NCBI GenBank assembly: GCA_039029935.1
Contig: JBCCFC010000223.1
Span: 1 to 13,466 of the forward strand
Source: G039029935 sp039029935
GTDB lineage: Bacteria; Chloroflexota; Anaerolineae; Caldilineales; Caldilineaceae
DNA length: 13,466 nucleotides
Direction of reading: 5' to 3'
Position numbers and translations under genes: made by a program. Positions within the stretch are counted from its first letter, which is position 1. Each line of letters opens with the position of its first letter. Below the pieces are notes generated by a model. The model made no database searches. It had not been told where the DNA came from and saw nothing but the letters and a program-made list of their open reading frames with translations. Below are positions 1 through 7,838 of the stretch, in pieces.

Positions 1-1289
1 GTACGAAATTTGACCCATTCCGTATACCGATAGCGGTCCGTGCGCATCGTGTATCCCATCACTGCTGGTTCCCCTTGGTACATCCAAGGTCTGGGGAATT
101 GGCTAAATGCTGCCTGTTTCCAAGGACGTTCTGGCTGTGACAATAATGGCTTCAGGCTAATCCCTTCAAGATCGGTCCGAGCGGGCAAACCGCAGCAATC
201 CAATAAGGTTGGATAAATATCCACAAACTCCACCAGCGCATCTGTCGTGGTGGCTGATTGTCCGGGGAGCGATAAAATCAGGGGGGCTTGTGTATCCTGT
301 TCATAGTTGGTTGTTTTACACCATAATGCTTTCTCGCCAAGGTGATAGCCGTGATCCCCCCATAAAACGATGATGGTGTTCTGGGTGAGGTTATGTGCGT
401 CGAGTGCATCAAGTAATTTGCCAACTTGCGCATCCATATAACTGACACAAGCGTAATACCCATGACGAAGCCGCGCAATTAGCTCATCTGACAGCGGCCC
501 TTCATCCGGTATATCTTGATACCCGCGTAATTCTACCGAATTGTGCCAAGCATAATCGGGAATACCCGTTGGCTTTGTTGGATGGATGGGCGAGGTAATT
601 TGTGACCGATTATAATAATCCCAATATTTCTTGGGTGCGCTAAAGGGGAGATGTGGCTTGCGAAAACCCACCGCTAGGAAAAAAGGCCGATCCTTCAGTT
701 CGCCTAATAGATGTGCCGCGTGATCGGCCACCCGTCCGTCAATATACCCATCATCGGCGACATCAGCGGCTTCCGTCGCACTCATTTTGTTTCCAGGCCA
801 GCGTTGGGTTGGCGGTGACTGGTTTTCAGGTAACAGATAATCTTTACCCTTCCAAACAACATTGTGGGTTTCAGGGACAGACCAAGACTCAGCATCTTGC
901 GCATTGGGTGAACCGTGATAAATTTTCCCCACCGATTGGGTATGGTAGCCATGCTGCTTAAAATATTGCGGTAGAGTCACAACGTTTGGCTTCGCCTGAC
1001 GGAAATGAGTGCCCGTCGTAAATTGCGGCAAATCAGCCAACTCAGGCGGCACCTCATGCCGAAAATGAGATTTAAGGTCCCAAACCTTGATTGTATCTGG
1101 GCGTAATCCGGTCATCAACGACGCACGCGAAGGGTTACAGACGGCCTGCTGACAATACGCGCGTCGAAAGACCATGCCTCGGCTTGCCAGTCGATCAATA
1201 TGTGGGCTGATGGCATTTGGGTCACCATAGCAATTCAGTGCAGTGCGTAGGTCATCAACAGCAATAAATAAGACGTTTGGTTTGGACAT
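1..1289 (-). CDS. Iduronate-2-sulfatase-type sulfatase (partial, 3' end outside window)
   Basis: An uninterrupted frame of 429 codons runs from ATG at 1289 to the window edge with no stop; the C-terminus is missing (family members are usually about 450-550 residues). It is a type I sulfatase: the CNPSR motif at residues 51-55 supplies the Cys that is converted to formylglycine, Asp12-Asp13 near the N-terminus are metal ligands, and GDHGYHLGEK at about 311-320 holds the conserved Asp-His pair. The following MRTDRYRYTEW stretch is typical of the iduronate-2-sulfatase branch. It would hydrolyse sulfate esters on sugars; the natural substrate cannot be read from sequence. No clear signal peptide is visible, so the location is uncertain. 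The start has no good Shine-Dalgarno sequence, only an A/T-rich stretch. It lies 138 bp downstream of a sugar-type binding protein on the same strand, so co-transcription is plausible. Activation requires a sulfatase-maturing enzyme, and none is encoded here. Confidence 0.93.
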   Translation of the reverse strand, partial: MSKPNVLFIAVDDLRTALNCYGDPNAISPHIDRLASRGMVFRRAYCQQAVCNPSRASLMTGLRPDTIKVWDLKSHFRHEVPPELADLPQFTTGTHFRQAKPNVVTLPQYFKQHGYHTQSVGKIYHGSPNAQDAESWSVPETHNVVWKGKDYLLPENQSPPTQRWPGNKMSATEAADVADDGYIDGRVADHAAHLLGELKDRPFFLAVGFRKPHLPFSAPKKYWDYYNRSQITSPIHPTKPTGIPDYAWHNSVELRGYQDIPDEGPLSDELIARLRHGYYACVSYMDAQVGKLLDALDAHNLTQNTIIVLWGDHGYHLGEKALWCKTTNYEQDTQAPLILSLPGQSATTTDALVEFVDIYPTLLDCCGLPARTDLEGISLKPLLSQPERPWKQAAFSQFPRPWMYQGEPAVMGYTMRTDRYRYTEWVKFR

Positions 1290-1337
1290 AAAAAGGTTTT
1301 CAGCATCTACTGAGCATTAGGGTAAACAGGTAAGTCA

Positions 1338-1372
1338 GTAGGTCAGTATTCAGTACCAGAGTACTGACCTAC
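1338..1372. repeat. Inverted repeat with 11-bp perfect arms
   Basis: GTAGGTCAGTA (1338-1348) and TACTGACCTAC (1362-1372) are perfect reverse complements separated by 13 bases. The hairpin lies between the binding-protein gene and the sulfatase gene, both on the minus strand. It could act as a transcript-processing or attenuating hairpin; no uridine tract follows on either strand, so a classical terminator is unlikely. Confidence 0.7.
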
Positions 1373-1424
1373 CGAATACCGACCTACCGAATACCGGCCC
1401 ACCGATTACCGCCCACCGATTACC
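1366..1424. repeat. 15-bp tandem repeat, about four copies
   Basis: GACCTACCGAATACC occurs exactly twice in tandem (1366-1380, 1381-1395). It is followed by two diverged copies, GGCCCACCGATTACC (1396-1410) and GCCCACCGATTACC (1411-1424, one base shorter). The array overlaps the right arm of the hairpin at 1338-1372 and ends just beyond the stop codon of the binding-protein gene. Function unknown; it looks like a slippage-prone intergenic repeat. Confidence 0.8.
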
Positions 1425-1427
1425 AAT

Positions 1428-2933
1428 CTACTGACCTGTCAGCTCATTATATTGTGTCGTCAAAGCGGTAATCCAATCTTCCATACCCGCTCGTTCCAAG
1501 TCGGCCATGAAGTCATCCCATTCGTCTAGGGAGCGTTGTCCAGTGATAAAGAGAACCGTTTGTTCATCGAGTAGACGGTTGAGATCGCCCAGCGTTGGCA
1601 CTTCATCCGCAACCCGACTCAAGTTATAGGATACGTCCGCATCAAAAGGCATCTTACCATCATCAAGCGTGATCAGTTGCCCGCCCAGATATTCGAGATG
1701 CCAAGCTCTCGCCGGATCGAGGACACTATACCGAATCTCAGCATTTAGATTCGGCATCATATATTCGCTGACGTAGCCACTATCGGGATCGCGGTCGACT
1801 GTTCGCGCCTCTTCATCTTCATACCACCACATTTCGTCTTTGATGCCATAACGAGCAGTCAGTTGATTGTCAGTCGTGTTGGCATCAAAAACCCAATCCA
1901 TAAACTGGATCACGGCTGCAGGGTTCTCTGCTTTTCTTGTGATCACATAGGCACTGGCATTTTGTGGGCGCACCGTTGCAATATAGCCTTCTGGCCCCGT
2001 GATACTGGTTCGGGTCCATTCGATCCCTTCACAAGCACTTTCAATTTGGGGTGTAATCAGAGTAATGCGCGAATACCAGCCAATCCAGACCCCAAGGTTA
2101 CAAGTACGGAACAGTTCAGGTGCGTCAAACGAGGTAAAGGTGTCGGCGAAGAAATAGTCCTGCTCCCACCACGAATTTAACTTAGTGACCCAATCCTTGA
2201 CACCCGGTTGCATGACCCAAGGTTTGACACGGTTATCCGCCGGATCAAGCCAATTTGAATGACCATTTGGCGTAAAGCCACCCAATGTCGTCCAACGCAC
2301 ATCTTGTGGACGTGTCGCCATCATCGCATCGGGATTGTTGGCCTGAAACGCATCCATCACCGCTTCCAGTTCTTCAACCGTTGTCGGTACGTCTAACTCC
2401 AGCGCATCCAACCAATCTTGTCGCACCCAAGCAACATAGGGGTGTGTTGGTGTACTACGCGGAATACCCATGATGTTGCCATCAATATCTTTCATCACTT
2501 CCCACTGTTCAGCCGGGATGACCTGTGTGAGGTTCTGACCATGCTCTTCCAAGAGATCATTGATTGGAATGATCGCATCCGCGTAATCGTGCCAGCCGCC
2601 CACACCCCTTGTCTGGAAGAAGTCAATGGGATCGCTCGACCCCAATAGCAAGTTTAACTGTTCGCCAGTGCGGTCGGTCGGGACAATGGTTACTGGGCGG
2701 ACACCAACTTCCGTAGCAATATGGTCCTGAACTTGCTGTAATACATCAGGATTGCTCCCGCCTGTATCAAATTGGAGCGTACCCGAATTATTATACAGGT
2801 ATATGACTGGTTCACCCATCTCTCCGGCAGCATCCCCCCCTGTATCTGAAGGTGCAGGTGCCACCGCACAAGCCGCTAAAGTTAGCGCAAGTGCAAAAGT
2901 TAGCATAAAACGTAAAGTGTGTTTGAAGTTCAT
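1428..2933 (-). CDS. ABC transporter extracellular solute-binding lipoprotein (sugar type, LipO/LplA-like)
   Basis: The 501-residue product begins with a lipoprotein signal: basic N-terminus, hydrophobic core, and lipobox LAAC with the lipidated Cys at residue 22. A Pro/Gly/Asp/Ala-rich linker follows to about residue 40. The mature part resembles extracellular solute-binding proteins of the CUT1/LipO-LplA group: a Y-V-x-W-V-R-x-D-W-L motif at about 166-175 followed by P-T-T-V-E-E-L is characteristic. It should be anchored outside the cytoplasmic membrane and deliver a carbohydrate or related ligand to an ABC permease; ligand unknown. The start is supported by GAGGAG four bases upstream (2938-2943). 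No permease or ATPase gene adjoins it in the window: the downstream neighbour is a sulfatase, which hints at a sulfated glycan or sugar as ligand, but this is inference. Confidence 0.9.
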   Translation of the reverse strand: MNFKHTLRFMLTFALALTLAACAVAPAPSDTGGDAAGEMGEPVIYLYNNSGTLQFDTGGSNPDVLQQVQDHIATEVGVRPVTIVPTDRTGEQLNLLLGSSDPIDFFQTRGVGGWHDYADAIIPINDLLEEHGQNLTQVIPAEQWEVMKDIDGNIMGIPRSTPTHPYVAWVRQDWLDALELDVPTTVEELEAVMDAFQANNPDAMMATRPQDVRWTTLGGFTPNGHSNWLDPADNRVKPWVMQPGVKDWVTKLNSWWEQDYFFADTFTSFDAPELFRTCNLGVWIGWYSRITLITPQIESACEGIEWTRTSITGPEGYIATVRPQNASAYVITRKAENPAAVIQFMDWVFDANTTDNQLTARYGIKDEMWWYEDEEARTVDRDPDSGYVSEYMMPNLNAEIRYSVLDPARAWHLEYLGGQLITLDDGKMPFDADVSYNLSRVADEVPTLGDLNRLLDEQTVLFITGQRSLDEWDDFMADLERAGMEDWITALTTQYNELTGQ

Positions 2934-3071
2934 GTTTCTCCTCGTTATGAAAAAATGAAAGAAAACTGGAAGCTGAGAACATTACGCTATCGTTTGAATA
3001 GATTCACTTATGGGTTGATAGGAGCACCTGCGGCCAATTGAATACGTAAATGTGGCCCAGAGAGTCCCCGC

Positions 3072-3085
3072 ACCTAAAGTTAGGT
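3072..3085. promoter_or_regulatory. 14-bp palindrome at the predicted start site (possible operator)
   Basis: ACCTAAAGTTAGGT has 6-bp arms that are perfect reverse complements around a 2-bp centre. It begins about four bases downstream of the predicted -10 box of the minus-strand promoter at 3089-3117, so it would cover the transcription start. A bound repressor there could block initiation. No regulator gene is in the window, so the cognate protein is unknown. Confidence 0.4.
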
Positions 3086-3088
3086 CAG

Positions 3089-3117
3089 AGCATATCATAG
3101 CTACTGATCGATGTCAA
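3089..3117 (-). promoter_or_regulatory. Predicted sigma70-type promoter for the solute-binding protein gene
   Basis: On the minus strand, TTGACA (3117 to 3112) is followed after exactly 17 bases by TATGCT (3094 to 3089), a perfect -35 and a 4/6 -10 box. Transcription would start near 3082 and give a leader of about 150 nt before the ATG at 2933. Confidence 0.5.
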
Positions 3118-3423
3118 AGTACCTTATTAAACTTCTTGTGAATCTAAAATGTTACATTTTGACATGTGGGTATCTGTAGGCTCGGTTGATTGCCAGTTAA
3201 GTATATTGTGTATACGCCTTCATCGGAACACTCAATATCTGCGTTGGCTTGATATCAGATGACAGCACGGAAACCTATTTCGTGCGACGATGGCGACTTT
3301 AACACTTCACCAACAGCCTTATCAAAGACATTTCAGCAGGTCTGCAGTCTGGTTGAAATGCAAGCTCACTGACTCGTTGTTTTGTCATTGATAGAATAAT
3401 CGTGCCGTAGATATTAGCACCAT

Positions 3424-3543
3424 TTAGCGAGCCAACTCAGGCTGCCCCACCCAAGCAATCGGCACAGTCTCCACCAACGAAGGGGCATACGTGGACACAT
3501 TCAAAATTTGATTGACCGGTGGGCAGTCCGCTCCAGTGTCTGA
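3424..3543 (-). pseudogene. In-frame 40-codon open stretch after the monooxygenase stop (possible coding remnant)
   Basis: Directly after the TAA stop of the FAD monooxygenase (3544-3546), the same frame stays open for 39 codons and ends at another TAA (3424-3426). The translation is protein-like, with segments such as VNQILNVSTYAPSLVET and VPIAWVGQPELAR. It has no ATG and no ribosome binding site of its own. It may be the original C-terminal tail cut off by a stop mutation, the end of another eroded gene, or chance. I do not recognise the family. Confidence 0.3.
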
Positions 3544-4716
3544 TTAGGTGTGGGCGTAGCCAGCCCCGTTGAGGGCATACCCGTTTGTCATGTTAGGGTC
3601 TTGGCCGATCTGCCTAAGTACTTCAACGAACTGCAAGAGTTGCTTGCTATCCGTACTGTCGAAGAGCGCACCAGCGCGATGGTTCTCCTCCAACAATGGA
3701 TCGATCAATGGCTTGGTCTCACGTTCGTATGTAGCCAGCGCATTCTTGGATGCACCACCGGAACGGATTAGGGTTTGGGCGAGTGCGTCGGCGCATCGTA
3801 TGCTCACATTCATCCCCTGACTCTGTGCTGGATGCATGGCATGGCACGCATCGCCCAGCAGCACAACATTGTCGCGAACCCATTGATTCGCCACTATACG
3901 AACGGGTGGATAGACCCCAGTATAGGCTGGCTCCCGCACTGAGAAGTCTGCCGCCATCTCGCCCAAACGGGACTGCACACCCACTGGGTCAAGTGTACGC
4001 CACATTTTCACCTCATCGGGCGTGCTAGCCACACCAACCTTGCACACACCGCCAGTACGGGGTACTGAGGCAAGGATTCCTTGTTCGCCGATGTATGCCT
4101 CAAGCGCGTTGCCCGGTGGAGCTTCGGTATAGCGACCAAAGAAGATATTGATGGGGCACTGGTAACGCACAGTCTCGACATCGATCCCTGCCAGTTGTCG
4201 AACCCGAGAGTTCTGGCCGTCTGCGCCGACCAAGATGTGACTGGAAATGGTCTCGAAACTGCCATCGGGTAGCTCGACATCGACCACCACTGAGGTGTCT
4301 GTATGTATCCTCACGCGCCAGTCACGAACTGGTTTCAGCAACTTAAACTCGCTCGATCTCGACGCTGCGTCCATAAGAGCGTCGCCAATCAGCTCATGGT
4401 TCAGGTAGAGGAAATATGGGTAGGGCAGATCGAATTCGGTCAGCATGGCCCTCAGCAATGGTCGTCCAGCGGCGTCGTACCAGATCGTGCCATCGCGCTG
4501 CTCGGCCCCCTTAGCGCGAATGTCATCAAGTGCGCCCCACGAGTCGAGGGTTTCCAATGCTTTCGGTTGCAGATGATCACCACGGGCGGTATCAAGTGCG
4601 CCCTCTCTGCGCTCAAGCAAAACAACGCGCAAGTCATGAGGTGCTAACGCCGCCGCCAATGCTGGACCCGCAATCCCACCGCCAACAATCAGTACATCTG
4701 TATCTAACTGTGTCAT
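3544..4716 (-). CDS. FAD-dependent monooxygenase (UbiH/PobA-type flavoprotein hydroxylase)
   Basis: A 390-residue single-component flavoprotein hydroxylase with all three family signatures: GGGIAG at 12-17 with Glu35 at the end of the second strand (ADP part of FAD), the DG motif GADGQNSRVR at 164-173 (NAD(P)H/FAD contact), and the GD motif GDACHAMHP at 288-296 (ribityl part of FAD). Such enzymes use NAD(P)H and O2 to hydroxylate aromatic or related substrates in the cytosol; the substrate is not predictable. No signal peptide or membrane segment was seen. The ATG overlaps the TGA of the upstream ATPase-nuclease gene as ATGA, implying translational coupling; a purine-rich GAGGGAG lies 11 bases upstream. 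It appears somewhat richer in G+C than its neighbours by eye, which would fit acquisition as a separate piece. The length is normal for a short family member. Confidence 0.9.
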   Translation of the reverse strand: MTQLDTDVLIVGGGIAGPALAAALAPHDLRVVLLERREGALDTARGDHLQPKALETLDSWGALDDIRAKGAEQRDGTIWYDAAGRPLLRAMLTEFDLPYPYFLYLNHELIGDALMDAASRSSEFKLLKPVRDWRVRIHTDTSVVVDVELPDGSFETISSHILVGADGQNSRVRQLAGIDVETVRYQCPINIFFGRYTEAPPGNALEAYIGEQGILASVPRTGGVCKVGVASTPDEVKMWRTLDPVGVQSRLGEMAADFSVREPAYTGVYPPVRIVANQWVRDNVVLLGDACHAMHPAQSQGMNVSIRCADALAQTLIRSGGASKNALATYERETKPLIDPLLEENHRAGALFDSTDSKQLLQFVEVLRQIGQDPNMTNGYALNGAGYAHT

Positions 4717-6479
4717 ATCGTCAAATTCTCCCTCGCAATGGCAATCCCATTCGCCTTACAAAATTCAATTGCCTCTTCCGTAAACCCGCTCAACGATAAA
4801 AATGCAGGCAGCACAGCTACTCCATACTGCTCCGCATAGTCCAATGCATTGGTCTGCAACCCCATCACAGGCTTCGTCCCCGTCTTGTCCTTGCGGTCAC
4901 GCACCTCGACCATGACCACACGGCCATCATCGGCCTTGGCAATAATGTCGATTTCCTCGCCGTCGCCATTGAGCAAGCGGTGTGAGACGCGCTCCATGAC
5001 GCTGACAAGTTTGAGCGGGCGTGTATCGGCGACATCTGTGAAGTAGTCGGTGAGATTGAGTGGTTGCCCCATCTGCTGCTTGCTGCGAAAGACAAAGGCC
5101 AATTTTATCTCGGCGAGACGCCCCTTGAAGTCGTTGGCAAGCCCACGCCATTTGCGTGTTTCGGCGCGCTCGGCTTTGAGTTGTGCTTCAAATTCACCAA
5201 TGAAGTCGGGGCGGACACCCTCAATTTCTTCCTCAAAGTGATTACGCAGGATTAGGTTGAGTGTCCCATCCTCCAAGCCACGAAAACGAAAGGCCGATTG
5301 CCCTTGTCGAATCACATCCGAGGCCATCAATACCTCTAGGCGTTCATAAATCTCTTCCTCGCTTAATGTCAGATTGAGCTCACTTTTGAGGTCGCTGGGG
5401 CGATAATCTTGCTCGCTGTTCTTGTTCAAAAACAGCATCAGTTTCTTGGTAGTCACGCCATTGGTACGTTCAAAGGTCCGCCGCAGATATTCATTCCATG
5501 TTTTGGACATTTCCGATTCAAAATGGCTTAATTCGTAGGCAACGGCTTTGCTCACACCATTGCGCTTGGTTAAATCTTTACCCTCAAGCTCATTGGAAAT
5601 CACACAAGAAATCAAGAATGGGTCGGACATACATAGCTCATTGATATACTCGGCAGTTTCGTCCTTAATGGGTTCATGGTAAAACTGAGCATAGCGATAG
5701 ACCGCCTCTAATCCATGCTTGGGTTCGAGAGAGGGTTTCATGCGAAAGATGGAAAGACGCCCTGCTTCTAGGTAATTTGCCATAATTTCAAGGAGAATGC
5801 CGGGATAGGAGCCTGTCACGAGCATGGGCGCCACCTTGGACTCGGAGAGGGAGTGAAAACTACCAGGCATGGTTTTGTGTGGTGTACCTTGGAACGCTTG
5901 ATTCCGATAGACATGCGTGGCAATATTCTGAAACTCATCCAGAATCACCAAGAAGCGACGTGTGGTTCTGTCGTCTAATCCACTAAGACTGGCATAGCGG
6001 TGTGGGGCATGAGAAGCAATCTCCCACATAAAGTAGTGTTGCCCCCTTTCTTCATGCTGCCAAAATCTCTCGACATCTCGAACCACGAAATCAATATCCT
6101 TATTTGTCTTGGCGTAGGCACGGATATCATCTAAGCTTAACGGATTGCGTACCAAACTTGTATCACGCTCCAAGAAAGAGATGTATTGTGACATAAAATG
6201 ACTGTAATATTTACGGGCAAATTCTGGATACCAGATGGCCTCATCGGCAATGTCAAGGAAAAAGGGAACGACAGTCCCATTCTGGCTCCAAACCTGATTA
6301 AAGATGCGTTGGACGAAGGAGGTCTTGCCACTCTTACGACGCGCCAGAATCACTCGCGACTTAGAGAGTTTATGGGGCATCCGGCCTATCCATTTATTGA
6401 AACTGGCAAATTCCTTTTTTCGGCCAACCAGTAAGTCTGGTGACCCAATTTTTTCTTCTAGTGGGTATTGCAATTGCAT
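4713..6479 (-). CDS. AAA/STAND-like ATPase with winged-helix and C-terminal PD-(D/E)XK-like nuclease domain
   Basis: The start is chosen at ATG 6479 (588 residues): it has AAGGAA five bases upstream, and a predicted promoter would start transcription near 6529. An alternative in-frame ATG at 6521 gives 602 residues but a very short leader. Numbered from 6521: VGRKKEF at 32-38, Walker A ARRKSGKT at 60-67, Walker B FLVILDE at 190-196, and a sensor-like VTGSYPG at 235-241, as in the archaeal-type ATPase (PF01637-like) group. A winged-helix-like region spans about 358-430 and a charged, coiled-coil-like segment about 436-475. The end resembles a PD-(D/E)XK nuclease fold: Asp525 in EIDIIA, Glu539 in VEVR, and Gln556 in MGLQTNALDYA. 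The usual Lys is Arg541, so catalysis is uncertain. The role is unknown: regulation, mobile-element maintenance or defence are all possible. It is translationally coupled to the FAD monooxygenase. Confidence 0.8.
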   Translation of the reverse strand: MQLQYPLEEKIGSPDLLVGRKKEFASFNKWIGRMPHKLSKSRVILARRKSGKTSFVQRIFNQVWSQNGTVVPFFLDIADEAIWYPEFARKYYSHFMSQYISFLERDTSLVRNPLSLDDIRAYAKTNKDIDFVVRDVERFWQHEERGQHYFMWEIASHAPHRYASLSGLDDRTTRRFLVILDEFQNIATHVYRNQAFQGTPHKTMPGSFHSLSESKVAPMLVTGSYPGILLEIMANYLEAGRLSIFRMKPSLEPKHGLEAVYRYAQFYHEPIKDETAEYINELCMSDPFLISCVISNELEGKDLTKRNGVSKAVAYELSHFESEMSKTWNEYLRRTFERTNGVTTKKLMLFLNKNSEQDYRPSDLKSELNLTLSEEEIYERLEVLMASDVIRQGQSAFRFRGLEDGTLNLILRNHFEEEIEGVRPDFIGEFEAQLKAERAETRKWRGLANDFKGRLAEIKLAFVFRSKQQMGQPLNLTDYFTDVADTRPLKLVSVMERVSHRLLNGDGEEIDIIAKADDGRVVMVEVRDRKDKTGTKPVMGLQTNALDYAEQYGVAVLPAFLSLSGFTEEAIEFCKANGIAIARENLTI

Positions 6480-6535
6480 AGCTGTTCCTTTTCTACAGAT
6501 TCCAGCGTAACAGACTGCCATCCAGTCATGCCTCT

Positions 6536-6544
6536 AGTATACCA
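6536..6544 (-). promoter_or_regulatory. Predicted extended -10 promoter for the ATPase-monooxygenase pair
   Basis: On the minus strand TGGTATACT (6544 to 6536) matches an extended -10 element (TGn plus a 5/6 -10 box). No good -35 is present, as is allowed for this promoter class. The start would fall near 6529, about 50 nt before the preferred ATG at 6479. Confidence 0.45.
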
Positions 6545-6625
6545 CAGAGGCGATCCTCCGTGATAATCTATAGGTTAATACGCTCAATTGTTCTCAAAAG
6601 GACCACAGAAAAACAGCCTGTATTG

Positions 6626-6641
6626 GTCATGACTGTCATGA
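6626..6641. repeat. Direct repeat GTCATGA, two copies 9 bp apart
   Basis: GTCATGA occurs at 6626-6632 and 6635-6641. The first copy lies within the 8-bp palindrome GTCATGAC. It sits between the Gfo/Idh/MocA stop and the predicted ATPase promoter. It may be a protein-binding site; no other support. Confidence 0.3.
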
Positions 6642-6688
6642 GCGGCACTGGCCCAGATGAGGGCAGACTATGTGTGTTGTATCTGAGG

Positions 6689-7774
6689 TTAAAGGGTGAC
6701 TGCCCTCCCCGAATTTGAGCTTTCCACAGCGGCGTACGCAATCTTGATCGAATACAAATGATCACGCCCACTGGTCATCGGCTCCCGCTCATCATGCAGT
6801 GCCAACATCATTTCGCCCATACTGCCACCAAACGCCTCGGGGAACCAACTGCCTTCAATCTGGGTCACGATGCGTTCATCAGAATCGGCACGGTAGAGGA
6901 TCACTTCGTTATGGGAGGCGACCAACGAGCCTTCTGTCCCATCCAGATACCAAGTGTAGCCATGTGTTTGGGAGGCGCGGACTATATTGTTGAAATGGAG
7001 TGTACTCATCAGCCCTGCGGCATTTTGATTCATCCCCGTTTCTCCCGTCTCCGCTGGGTCTGGGCTATATTCACAATTGATGGTGTAAATCATGGGTGTA
7101 ACCGCCGCCTGACCAGGGACAGTAGCCGTAGTCGCTTTGATGCGAATCGGATTCCGGTCTGTAAAGTAGCGACTCAAGTCAATGTAGTGAGTACCATGAT
7201 CGACAATGTTGAAGTTTTCCAGCGCAGCGAACCAACTCCCAGGATCATCCTGAAAACCACGATGCATGTGCATGACACTGTACAACTGGCCGATGGCTCC
7301 CCGTTCTAGCAACACTTTGATCGCACGGTGTGCTGGTGCCCAGCGTGCTTGCTGATTGACCATCAGTTGCACACCCGCCTGGGCACAAATCTCCACCATC
7401 TGCTCGGCATCGGAAACGTTCATGGCCAATGGTTTCTGGCTGAGGATGTGTTTTCCCGCGGCGGCAATCTTTTCGACCAAAGACAATCGCTGGTTGGCAT
7501 GGACAGCCAGATCGACAATCTGTACCTCTGGATTGTCCAATACGACCGCTATATCTGTGTCCCCGTGGGGAATATTATAGGCTCGCTGGGTCTTTTCGAC
7601 CACGTCAGCGCGGGTGCTACAGCAGGCAACCACCCGATATCCAAATTGCTGATACGCAGGAAGATGTGCGTTCACCGCAATATGACCACAGCCAACGATG
7701 CCAATGCCATAGTCGTGTTTTGCAGGTGCATGCGGGCGGTAATCGGCGGGAGTCAAACGAAACAACTGGTTCAT
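6689..7774 (-). CDS. Gfo/Idh/MocA family NAD(P)-dependent oxidoreductase
   Basis: A 361-residue protein from ATG 7774, chosen because AGGA lies eight bases upstream; an 18-residue longer form would need a TTG start. The N-terminal Rossmann fold carries GIGIVGCGHIA at 23-33. SQKP at 112-115 corresponds to the family EKP motif with the catalytic Lys114, and DHGTHYID at 192-199 provides the Asp/His active-site pair (Asp192, His196). The C-terminal half is the usual alpha/beta substrate domain. Members oxidise or reduce sugars, inositols and related polyols in the cytosol; the exact substrate is not readable. It starts 64 bp after the PhyH-HEAT gene on the same strand, so the two are very likely one operon. 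A divergent sugar-isomerase-like gene strengthens a sugar/polyol catabolic role. The glutamine in place of the usual glutamate of EKP is a minor departure. Confidence 0.93.
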   Translation of the reverse strand: MNQLFRLTPADYRPHAPAKHDYGIGIVGCGHIAVNAHLPAYQQFGYRVVACCSTRADVVEKTQRAYNIPHGDTDIAVVLDNPEVQIVDLAVHANQRLSLVEKIAAAGKHILSQKPLAMNVSDAEQMVEICAQAGVQLMVNQQARWAPAHRAIKVLLERGAIGQLYSVMHMHRGFQDDPGSWFAALENFNIVDHGTHYIDLSRYFTDRNPIRIKATTATVPGQAAVTPMIYTINCEYSPDPAETGETGMNQNAAGLMSTLHFNNIVRASQTHGYTWYLDGTEGSLVASHNEVILYRADSDERIVTQIEGSWFPEAFGGSMGEMMLALHDEREPMTSGRDHLYSIKIAYAAVESSNSGRAVTL

Positions 7775-7838
7775 GAAGATTGTCCTTTTCAGTACTGGTA
7801 CTGTTCCCTTTTTGCCATCAACAACCAACCCAACATGA

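Larger units (their letters stand above)
2934..3423. other. Intergenic region, no gene recognised
   Basis: Apart from the predicted promoter and palindrome described separately, no open reading frame with family resemblance was found on either strand. A short plus-strand frame (ATG near 3290, about 33 codons) has no recognisable similarity and no ribosome binding site. Confidence 0.6.

Noticed and set aside
653..961. Plus-strand open frame of about 100 codons
   Set aside because: Lies fully inside the sulfatase gene on the opposite strand, which has strong family motifs in a continuous frame; no domain resemblance of its own.
1366..1424. CRISPR-like array
   Set aside because: Units are only 15 bp, directly adjacent with no spacers, and no cas genes are present.
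3158..3186. TTGACA on the plus strand as a promoter
   Set aside because: No acceptable -10 box at 16-18 bases downstream and no plus-strand gene follows.
6758..7309. Plus-strand frame of 183 codons opposite the Gfo/Idh/MocA gene
   Set aside because: Long but antisense to a clear gene; sequence is His/Cys/Arg-rich and unlike any family, as expected of a shadow frame.
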